A DNA stretch of 13,260 nt from Chitinophagaceae bacterium. Its GTDB lineage: Bacteria > Bacteroidota > Bacteroidia > Chitinophagales > Chitinophagaceae. The translations under genes were made by a program, and so were the position numbers. The DNA is taken from positions 1 to 13,260 of the forward strand of contig DMRT01000302.1 of assembly GCA_003455235.1 (NCBI GenBank), given 5' to 3'. Shown in pieces: positions 1 to 6,188 of the stretch. The notes beneath the pieces are model-generated. The model was not told the DNA's origin. It ran no database searches and worked only from the letters and a program-made list of their open reading frames with translations. Each line of letters starts with the position of its first letter. The first letter of the stretch is position 1.

Positions 1-819
1 CACGTTAAAGTGAGCTTCGACACCCCAGAATACACAGCCAATGCCGATGGCATCGGAACATTGCGCCTGATGGAAGCCATCCGTATCCTCGGGATGGAAA
101 AGAAAACAAAAATCTACCAGGCATCTACTTCAGAACTATACGGACTGGTGCAGGAAGTTCCTCAGAGCGAGAAAACGCCCTTCTATCCAAGAAGCCCTTA
201 TGCCGTTGCTAAAATGTACGGATTCTGGATTGTGGTGAACTACCGCGAGGCATACAACATGTTCGCCTGCAACGGAATTCTTTTTAACCATGAAAGTCCA
301 CGCCGCGGTGAAACATTTGTAACTAGAAAGATCACCATGGCTGCGGCCGCCATTGCTCATGGCCTGCAGGATAAACTATACCTGGGTAACCTGGACGCAA
401 AACGCGACTGGGGCCATGCAAAAGACTATGTGGAAGCGATGTGGATGATCCTGCAGCAGGATACACCCGAAGATTTTGTGATTGCCACCGGTGTTACCAC
501 CACCGTTCGTGATTTTGTGATCATGACCTTCCGTGAATTGGGCATCGAATTGAAATTCTCCGGCGAAGGCATTAATGAAAAAGCAGCTGTGGCATCCTGC
601 AGTAATCCCGATTACCAGCTGCCCGTTGGTAAAGAAGTGGTGGCGGTGGACCCGGAATATTTCCGCCCGACAGAGGTTGACCTGCTGCTCGGCGATTCCA
701 CCAAGGCCCGGCAAAAGCTTGGCTGGAAACCCAAACACGATCTTGCCTCCCTTGTGAAAGAGATGGTGGCCGGAGACGTTCAAAATGTAAAGAAAGCCCT
801 GGCGCAGAACAGGGTTTAA
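1..819 (+). CDS. gmd: GDP-mannose 4,6-dehydratase, 5'-truncated by the window edge
   Basis: Converts GDP-mannose to GDP-4-keto-6-deoxymannose in the cytosol, the entry to GDP-fucose, GDP-rhamnose and related sugars. The frame is open from base 1, where the residues [17 protein letters not shown] match the Gmd core, so the gene begins upstream; the GTG at 10 is internal. Within the visible 272 residues (H = 1), the extended SDR active site is intact: Thr43 and Glu45 in STSELYG, and Tyr67/Lys71 in YAVAK. The spacings of 2, 22 and 4 agree with Thr132, Glu134, Tyr156 and Lys160 of E. coli Gmd, so about 89 residues are missing on the left and the full protein would be about 361 residues. The family motif [15 protein letters not shown] follows at about 93-107. 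The protein ends normally at TAA. The product may go to GDP-fucose if a GDP-fucose synthase gene lies upstream; none is in the window. Family assignment is very secure. Confidence 0.96.
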   Translation, partial: HVKVSFDTPEYTANADGIGTLRLMEAIRILGMEKKTKIYQASTSELYGLVQEVPQSEKTPFYPRSPYAVAKMYGFWIVVNYREAYNMFACNGILFNHESPRRGETFVTRKITMAAAAIAHGLQDKLYLGNLDAKRDWGHAKDYVEAMWMILQQDTPEDFVIATGVTTTVRDFVIMTFRELGIELKFSGEGINEKAAVASCSNPDYQLPVGKEVVAVDPEYFRPTEVDLLLGDSTKARQKLGWKPKHDLASLVKEMVAGDVQNVKKALAQNRV

Positions 820-871
820 CGATAAACCGGCGATCCCGGATTATTTTTTAACTGCTTACTTTCTTACCTGG

Positions 872-890
872 CCGCCGTTTGAACCGGCGG
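872..890 (+). promoter_or_regulatory. GC-rich hairpin at the ribosome binding site of the flippase gene
   Basis: CCGCCG (872-877) and CGGCGG (885-890) form a perfect 6-bp stem with a 7-base loop. The 3' arm runs into GGCGGAG, the only Shine-Dalgarno-like sequence before the ATG at 904, so folding would hide it. No T-run follows, so it does not look like an intrinsic terminator. A role in limiting flippase translation is inference only; a 6-bp stem in an 84-base gap may also be chance. Confidence 0.3.
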
Positions 891-903
891 AGAAACGCTT
901 GAA

Positions 904-2298
904 ATGATACTGATCGGTAAACATATGGGAGCATTATGGCAATATGCAATCAATTTTTTTACCAAGGGCAACCAACGGAGCCTGCAGGCAAAAAAAAACA
1001 TTGTTGGCTCATTGCTTATTAAAGGCATGAGCATTGCGATAGGCCTTGTTCTCGTCCCGCTGACAATCCATTATATCAATCCTTCCCAATACGGGATCTG
1101 GCTGACATTGAGTTCAATGATAGCCTGGATATCCTTTTTCGATATTGGGTTCACCCACGGCCTCCGCAATAAATTTGCGGCGGCCAAAGCAAAAGGCGAC
1201 ACTGAAGCAGCAAGAATCTACATCAGCACCACGTATTATTATGTAAGCCTCATTTTCATTGCACTCTGGCTGATGCTCCTGTTCATCAACCAGTTCATCA
1301 CCTGGCATAGTCTATTAAGCCTTCCCCCGGCTATGGAGAAAGAGGTTTCTCAACTGGCTATGCTCGTTTTCACCTATTTCTGTTTCCAGTTCATATTCCG
1401 CATCATCAACACCATCCTTACCGCCGATCAGCAGCCCGCAAAAGCATCTCTCATTGATATGCTTGGTCAGCTGCTCGGACTGGTATTGATATGGCTGCTC
1501 ACTCAATTCACCGAAGGTTCTTTGCTATACCTCGGTTTATCGGTGGGAATTGCGCCGGTATTGATCCTGCTGATAGCGAATATTTATTTCTTTAATGGTA
1601 AATTCAAAGAATACATCCCTTCCCTGAAATTTGTGCGGAAGGAATTTGCAAAAGATATCATGCAGCTCGGACTTAAATTCTTTGTGCTCCAGATCGCTGC
1701 TATCATACAATTTGAAACAGCCCTTTTCCTCATCGCACACTATTTCGGTACAGAACATGTTACCTATTACAACATCGCCTACCGTTATTTTTCTGTGCTG
1801 CTGATGGGATTCACCATCCTGCTGGGCCCGTTATGGAGCAGTGTAACTGATGCCTACCATAGGGGTGAATCGGACTGGATAAAAAATGCAGTGAAAAAAT
1901 ACCTGTATATACTGGTGCCATTCATTCTCGGTGGATTGGTTATGCTTATGTTCTCTGATAAGATATATGCCTTATGGGTGGGGAAAGAAGTGGCCAGTCA
2001 TGTAACATTCAATGTTTCGCTGTTCTGCTTCCTGTTCTTTGTAACCACCATGTTCGCCAGCATATTTGTGTACGTGATCAACGGCATCGGAACACTCAGG
2101 ATACAGTTCTTCGCTGCCATGGCAGCTTCGGTGGTGTTTGTGGGATTATCGGTGCTGCTGATAAAACAATTTCATATGGGTGTGGAAGCCGTGCTGATCT
2201 CTATTATAGCTTCCAACGTATTTGGCTATATCATTGCGCCTATTCAGTACTATAATATTTTTTATAAAAAATCATCCGCTAAGATCTGGTATCAATAA
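904..2298 (+). CDS. Wzx-type oligosaccharide flippase
   Basis: A 464-residue integral membrane protein of the MOP/polysaccharide-transport superfamily, predicted to move undecaprenyl-diphosphate-linked repeat units across the inner membrane. The N-terminus is a short cytosolic stretch with KKNIVGSLLIKG, followed by alternating hydrophobic segments consistent with about 12-14 helices. The sequence DIGFTHGLRNKFAAAKAKGD (about 80-99) is a typical cytoplasmic-loop motif of flippases in Bacteroidota polysaccharide loci. Length fits the family. ATG 904 is chosen because GGCGGAG lies 11 bases upstream; ATG 925 is an alternative. The stop overlaps the next ATG by one base (TAATG, 2296-2300), implying translational coupling with the glycosyltransferase. 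A run of nine A at 990-998 crosses codons 29-32. Substrate cannot be predicted from the sequence. Confidence 0.9.
   Translation: MILIGKHMGALWQYAINFFTKGNQRSLQAKKNIVGSLLIKGMSIAIGLVLVPLTIHYINPSQYGIWLTLSSMIAWISFFDIGFTHGLRNKFAAAKAKGDTEAARIYISTTYYYVSLIFIALWLMLLFINQFITWHSLLSLPPAMEKEVSQLAMLVFTYFCFQFIFRIINTILTADQQPAKASLIDMLGQLLGLVLIWLLTQFTEGSLLYLGLSVGIAPVLILLIANIYFFNGKFKEYIPSLKFVRKEFAKDIMQLGLKFFVLQIAAIIQFETALFLIAHYFGTEHVTYYNIAYRYFSVLLMGFTILLGPLWSSVTDAYHRGESDWIKNAVKKYLYILVPFILGGLVMLMFSDKIYALWVGKEVASHVTFNVSLFCFLFFVTTMFASIFVYVINGIGTLRIQFFAAMAASVVFVGLSVLLIKQFHMGVEAVLISIIASNVFGYIIAPIQYYNIFYKKSSAKIWYQ
990..998 (+). repeat. Nine-base A homopolymer within the flippase coding sequence
   Basis: Nine consecutive A residues occur at codons 29-32 (Ala-Lys-Lys-Asn). 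Loss or gain of one base would end the protein shortly after residue 30. It is the longest homopolymer I noticed in the window. Slippage-based phase variation is possible but unproven; lysine-rich stretches often use AAA codons by chance. Confidence 0.6.
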
Positions 2299-3521
2299 TG
2301 AAGAAACTCGTTCACATACAATACTCCATGGAGTCTGCCGGACGGGCAGCCCTGAGGTTGCAGCGGGCTTTCCAGGATACGGAGATCAGCTCATCCATTG
2401 TATCGATGGAGCACAGCGTGGAGAGCCAGGGGGTGAAATACATGAGTGCAAGGGCAAGATTATTGACAAGACTGGAAGACCGTATCCAGAACTACCTGAC
2501 CCGTAAGGTGAACAAAAAACTGGGTTCGTTCTCTTACCCGGTGCTGGGAAATAATCTTGCAAAGCTGGATGAAGTAAAGAATGCCGATGTGATCTACATT
2601 CACTGGGCGCTGAAAGGCATGCTTAACTTCCGTAGCATTGAACAGATCGCGGCGCTGAACAAACCCGTGGTGATCTTCCTGCATGATATGTGGAATATCA
2701 CAGGTGGCTGTCACCACAGTTTTGACTGCGTGAAATATAAAACAGAAGGTTGTGGCAACTGCCCGATGTTCCCGGAAGAGAATAAGAATGATCTTTCTGC
2801 AAAAGAATTCCGGAAAAAGATGAAAATCTATTCCCGCTACAATAATCTGTATTTCGTTTCCCCGGGCAGGTGGTTATATGACTGTGCCAGGGAATCGCTG
2901 CTTACGAGGGACAAGCCGGCGTTTTATATTCCAAACCTGCTTGATAAGAATATTTATAAACCGGTTGATAAAAATGCCGCACGCCAGGTACTCAACATCG
3001 ATGCCAATGAAACGGTGATTGCATTCGGTGCCATTACAGTTGGCAGTCCGTATAAAGGATGGGCATACCTGCAAAAGGCACTGGCCCTGCTGATGCAATC
3101 AGCACCTCACCAGGATATCTCGGTATTAATATTCGGCAGCAGTTATAAAAAAGAGATAGCCGATGCCATTCCGTTTAAAGTGAAGTTCATGGGTTACCTG
3201 AAAGACGAATATTCAACGGCCCTGGTTTATAACGCAGCCGATGTGTTCATTGCGCCCTCACTCGCCGAAGCATTCGGATACGTTGTGATGGAAGCATTAA
3301 GCTGCGGCACACCGGTGGTTGGCTTTGATGTGGGTGGAATCCCCGACATGGTGAAACATAAAGAAAATGGTTACCTGGCGAAATACAAAGATGCAGAAGA
3401 CCTGGCCGAAGGGATCAGGTATTGCCTCACTAATGACGTGAGGGGTTACCTGCCTCCCGCTATTGAACCGGCACTTACCCTGCAAAAACACCTGGAACTG
3501 ATTGAACAGGTAAGCAAATAA
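2298..3521 (+). CDS. Glycosyltransferase, GT4-like, WcaC-type
   Basis: A 407-residue GT-B fold glycosyltransferase with no membrane segment, expected to act at the cytosolic face on the lipid-linked repeat unit. The N-terminal acceptor domain starts MKKLVHIQYSMESAGRAALR, where many relatives have a Gly-rich GGAARAA loop. At 129-156 lies HDMW, a GGCHHSFDC stretch and a later GCGNCP; Cys138, Cys144, Cys152 and Cys155 form a four-cysteine cluster common in this subgroup. The C-terminal nucleotide-sugar domain carries a complete E-x7-E motif (Glu324 and Glu332, in EAFGYVVME) followed by SCGTPVVGFDVGGIPDMV. This suggests a retaining enzyme. The start overlaps the flippase stop, so the two are almost certainly cotranscribed. 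Donor and acceptor are unknown. Length is normal. Confidence 0.9.
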   Translation: MKKLVHIQYSMESAGRAALRLQRAFQDTEISSSIVSMEHSVESQGVKYMSARARLLTRLEDRIQNYLTRKVNKKLGSFSYPVLGNNLAKLDEVKNADVIYIHWALKGMLNFRSIEQIAALNKPVVIFLHDMWNITGGCHHSFDCVKYKTEGCGNCPMFPEENKNDLSAKEFRKKMKIYSRYNNLYFVSPGRWLYDCARESLLTRDKPAFYIPNLLDKNIYKPVDKNAARQVLNIDANETVIAFGAITVGSPYKGWAYLQKALALLMQSAPHQDISVLIFGSSYKKEIADAIPFKVKFMGYLKDEYSTALVYNAADVFIAPSLAEAFGYVVMEALSCGTPVVGFDVGGIPDMVKHKENGYLAKYKDAEDLAEGIRYCLTNDVRGYLPPAIEPALTLQKHLELIEQVSK

Positions 3522-3547
3522 TAATACAGGGTGAACCGGATTGAGGT

Positions 3548-3555
3548 TACTTTTG
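3548..3555 (+). promoter_or_regulatory. Possible Bacteroidota -7 promoter element
   Basis: TACTTTTG fits the Bacteroidota housekeeping -7 consensus TAnnTTTG at every fixed position. No TTTG or TTG stands at the expected distance upstream for a -33 box, and the element is about 160 bases from the next ATG. Such an 8-mer will also occur by chance, so the call is weak. Confidence 0.2.
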
Positions 3556-3643
3556 ACCCCGGAAAACCGGTATGAACGGAGATTTTTATTTGAACCCGGG
3601 CTGTCTTTGGTAAAATAAGATGACGGTTTGAGCGTTAAGGTTC

Positions 3644-3668
3644 TTTTACATATGGATTTTTTGTAAAA
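3644..3668. repeat. A/T-rich inverted repeat upstream of the SxtJ-type gene
   Basis: TTTTACA (3644-3650) and TGTAAAA (3662-3668) are perfect 7-base inverted arms around an 11-base spacer, ending 45 bases before the ATG at 3714. The geometry would suit an operator for a dimeric regulator or a weak mRNA hairpin. In A/T-rich DNA chance occurrence is plausible. Confidence 0.35.
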
Positions 3669-3713
3669 TCATATATAAACAGTATTCTAATTTTTAAATG
3701 CAATTAATTATAC

Positions 3714-4121
3714 ATGGCTGACAACATTCTGAAAAAGTATTTCCCTGTTGATATTTCCAAAAAACAGGCTTCGGATACCGGCATGGCAATGACGTTGATC
3801 CTGCTGCTGCTCGGATTCTTCACCAAGAAAGTGCTTTACTACGAGATTGGTATTGCAGCACTGGTGATCACCATGGCCATACCCATGTTCTATTATCCTT
3901 TCGCCGTGGTTTGGCTGGGATTAACCACCCTGCTGGGCGAAGTGGTATCAAAAATACTGTTGTCGGTGATCTACTTTGTCATCCTGTTCCCGGTAAGTAT
4001 CATCCGGCAGATGATGGGCAAGGATACACTCGACCTGAAGACATTTAAGAAAAGCAGCAAGTCGGTAATGCTAAGCCGGAATCACGTCTTCACATCAAAA
4101 GACATTGAACATCCTTATTAA
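3714..4121 (+). CDS. SxtJ-family small membrane protein
   Basis: A 135-residue protein resembling the SxtJ family, named after an unknown protein of the saxitoxin cluster; no biochemical role is established to my knowledge. A hydrophilic N-terminus of about 20 residues, starting MADNILKKYFPVDISKKQ, precedes three or four hydrophobic segments (about 22-36, 43-60, 62-75 and 80-97). A charged tail follows with GKDTLDLK at 102-109 and a Ser/Lys-rich stretch. There is no signal peptide or cysteine. It is followed after 26 bases by the DUF5989/SxtK-type gene and then the carbamoyltransferase, which is the main support for the family call. I infer that it may anchor or assist the soluble carbamoyltransferase at the membrane where lipid-linked sugars are made. 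The start region is A/T-rich and lacks a Shine-Dalgarno sequence. The family call is from remembered pattern, not a search. Confidence 0.78.
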   Translation: MADNILKKYFPVDISKKQASDTGMAMTLILLLLGFFTKKVLYYEIGIAALVITMAIPMFYYPFAVVWLGLTTLLGEVVSKILLSVIYFVILFPVSIIRQMMGKDTLDLKTFKKSSKSVMLSRNHVFTSKDIEHPY

Positions 4122-4147
4122 TAAACAAACCATTTAAAAAACAGTAT

Positions 4148-4297
4148 ATGGAATTCTTACGTGAACTGTGGGCCTTTCTGAAAGTCAGGAAAAAATTCTG
4201 GCTGCTGCCCCTTATTATCGTGTTATTGGTATTTGGCGTACTGATCGTGCTTTCGGCAGGATCTGCGATAGCGCCATTCATTTATACATTGTTTTAA
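4148..4297 (+). CDS. 49-residue DUF5989 (SxtK-type) membrane peptide
   Basis: A small gene that is easily missed. Translation from ATG 4148 gives MEFLRELWAFLKVRKKFW, a hydrophobic segment (about 19-36), then SAGSAIAPFIYTLF and a TAA stop. The layout is an amphipathic, basic and aromatic N-terminal helix, one membrane span, and a short conserved-looking tail. This closely matches the DUF5989 family as I know it, whose members sit beside carbamoyltransferase genes; SxtK of saxitoxin clusters is of similar size. Spacing is 26 bases after the SxtJ-type gene and 16 bases before the carbamoyltransferase start. It is probably a membrane partner of one or both. No function is known. It is very unlikely to be a chance ORF given the family match and its position. 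Confidence 0.88.
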   Translation: MEFLRELWAFLKVRKKFWLLPLIIVLLVFGVLIVLSAGSAIAPFIYTLF

Positions 4298-4313
4298 TTT
4301 AAAAGACTACGTT

Positions 4314-6176
4314 TTGGCAACATTTATTCTAGGAATTTCTGCCTATTACCATGATAGCGCTGCCGCCATTGTTTGCGACGGCGAGATCATTGCTGCTGCT
4401 CATGAGGAACGCTTTACCCGGAAAAAACACGATGCGTCTTTCCCGGAGAATGCCGTACGCTATGTACTGCAGGAAGCAGGCATTGAATTCAACGACCTCG
4501 CAGCTATTGCATTTTACGACAAGCCCTTTATCAAATTCGAACGGCTGATTGAAACTTATCATGCCTTTGCACCAAAAGGGCTCACCAGTTTTCTTTCGTC
4601 TGTGCCGGTATGGATCAAAGAAAAGCTGTTCATGAAAAAAATGCTGCGTGACGAATTCAAAAAATTCAGCGATAAAAAAATCCCGGTGCTGTTCCCCGAA
4701 CATCACCTGTCGCACGCCGCCAGTGCCTATTATCCCAGCCCGTTCAACGATGCGGCCATCCTCACCATCGACGGCGTGGGTGAATGGGCAACCACCACCA
4801 TTGGTCATGGTACGGGTAATGAAATAAAAATGGTGGAAGAACTGCACTTTCCTCATTCATTAGGACTGTTATACTCAGCATTCACCTATTATACGGGCTT
4901 TACGGTAAACAGCGGTGAATATAAACTAATGGGACTGGCGCCATATGGCAATCCCGATTCGGCTCAAACAAAAGAGTTCAAGAAAAAAACATTAGAAACG
5001 CTGGTCGATGTACGGGAAGATGGGTCCATCCTCCTGAACATGAAATACTTTAACTATGCCACCGGGCTGAAGATGACCAACAACGCAAAATGGACAGAGT
5101 TGTTCGGGCTTCCTCCCCGTAACCCGGAATCGGAGATCTCTCAGGATTATATGAACATGGCCCTGGCCATTCAGCAGATCACCGAAGAGATTGTTATCAA
5201 ACTGGCCGAAACAGCAAAAAAACTCACCAACAGCGATAACCTGGTGATGGCGGGTGGTGTGGCACTCAACTGCGTGGCGAACGGCAAACTGATTGAGAAA
5301 GGAATTTTCAAAAATATCTGGATACAGCCTGCGTCGGGTGATGCCGGAGGAGCATTGGGCGCCGCTTATTGCGGCTGGTACATGTGGAAGAATGAAAAAC
5401 GTACGGTGAACCCGGCTGTTGCTGATGAAATGAAAGGCGCTTACCTTGGACCTGAATATAACGATGCCCAGATCATGGGCATGGTAAGAAAGTACGGCGG
5501 AAAATACACCTATTACCAGGACTTTAATGAGCTTACCAAAGTGGTGGCATTAAAACTGAAAGAAGGGAATGTGGTGGGCTGGTTCCAGGGAAGAATGGAA
5601 TATGGTCCAAGAGCACTGGGTGGCCGCAGTATCCTCGGCGATGCCCGCAACCCGGAGATGCAGAAAAAAATGAACCTTAAGATCAAGTACCGTGAAGGAT
5701 TCAGACCCTTTGCTCCTTCGGTACTGGAAGAGGACGTGAATGAATATTTTAAACTGCAGGGAACTTCTCCCTATATGCTGGTGGTGATGCCCGTACAGGA
5801 CAAGCACATTAAACCGTTACCGGCCAATTACAATGACATGGAAATGTATGAACGCCTGTATCACCTGCGTTCAGACATCCCGGCCATCACCCACGTGGAT
5901 TATTCGGCCAGGATACAAACCGTGAGCAAAAAAACAAATCCACGTTACTGGAACCTCATCAATGAATTTAAAAACCAAACCGGATACGGCTTGCTCGTGA
6001 ACTCCAGCTTCAACGTCCGCGGCGAGCCTATTGTGTGCACACCCGACGACGCCTTCCGTTGCTTCATGCGTACCGAAATGGATGTCCTGGTGGTGGGTAA
6101 CTTTGTTTTTGACAAGGCAGATCAGAAAGAACTGGAGAACGATACCAACTGGAAAGAAGAATTTAAACTCGATTAA
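4314..6176 (+). CDS. O-carbamoyltransferase, NodU/CmcH/TobZ (SxtI) family, TTG start
   Basis: A 620-residue cytosolic enzyme. Characterised relatives use carbamoyl phosphate and ATP to form carbamoyl-adenylate, then move the carbamoyl group to a hydroxyl of a sugar or small molecule. The N-terminal Kae1-like domain begins ILGISAYYHDSAAAI and carries EHHLSHAASAYYPSP with His130 and His134, TIDGVGEW with Asp153, and SGDAGGALGAA with Asp343; these match by pattern the metal-site residues His114, His118, Asp137 and Asp338 of TobZ. The C-terminal YrdC-like part contains GRMEYGPRALGGRS (about 426-439), FRPFAPSVLEED and NSSFNVRGEP. Full length for the family. The start must be TTG 4314: the upstream in-frame stop is at 4269, no ATG or GTG lies between, and the first internal Met is near residue 107. 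The target is probably a sugar of the repeat unit or its precursor, inferred from context. Confidence 0.95.
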   Translation: MATFILGISAYYHDSAAAIVCDGEIIAAAHEERFTRKKHDASFPENAVRYVLQEAGIEFNDLAAIAFYDKPFIKFERLIETYHAFAPKGLTSFLSSVPVWIKEKLFMKKMLRDEFKKFSDKKIPVLFPEHHLSHAASAYYPSPFNDAAILTIDGVGEWATTTIGHGTGNEIKMVEELHFPHSLGLLYSAFTYYTGFTVNSGEYKLMGLAPYGNPDSAQTKEFKKKTLETLVDVREDGSILLNMKYFNYATGLKMTNNAKWTELFGLPPRNPESEISQDYMNMALAIQQITEEIVIKLAETAKKLTNSDNLVMAGGVALNCVANGKLIEKGIFKNIWIQPASGDAGGALGAAYCGWYMWKNEKRTVNPAVADEMKGAYLGPEYNDAQIMGMVRKYGGKYTYYQDFNELTKVVALKLKEGNVVGWFQGRMEYGPRALGGRSILGDARNPEMQKKMNLKIKYREGFRPFAPSVLEEDVNEYFKLQGTSPYMLVVMPVQDKHIKPLPANYNDMEMYERLYHLRSDIPAITHVDYSARIQTVSKKTNPRYWNLINEFKNQTGYGLLVNSSFNVRGEPIVCTPDDAFRCFMRTEMDVLVVGNFVFDKADQKELENDTNWKEEFKLD

Positions 6177-6188
6177 AGGAATTTAGCT

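Larger units (their letters stand above)
3522..3713 (+). other. 192-base gap before the carbamoylation cassette
   Basis: This is the longest gene-free stretch in the window. Its first half is mixed and its last 70 bases are strongly A/T-rich. It holds one match to the Bacteroidota -7 element, an A/T-rich inverted repeat at 3644-3668, and a weak CCGG-AAAA-CCGG palindrome near 3559-3570. I see no convincing small ORF; the longest + strand candidate is about 13 codons. The gap may separate two transcription units or provide an internal promoter for the cassette. Confidence 0.7.

Noticed and set aside
10..12. GTG at 10 as the start of the dehydratase
   Set aside because: The frame is open to base 1 and the preceding residues HVK belong to the conserved Gmd core, so the true start is outside the window.
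3602..3609. TGTCTTTG as a second -7 promoter element
   Set aside because: It departs from TAnnTTTG at a fixed position and has no -33 TTTG at a proper distance; the nearby TTTG at 3589-3592 is too close.
3571..3612. Short ATG frame in the gap before the SxtJ-type gene (about 13 codons)
   Set aside because: Too short, no family resemblance and no ribosome binding site; could be a leader peptide but nothing supports it.
4329..4856. Antisense open frame of 175 codons
   Set aside because: It mirrors the highly conserved N-terminal part of the carbamoyltransferase and has no family features of its own.
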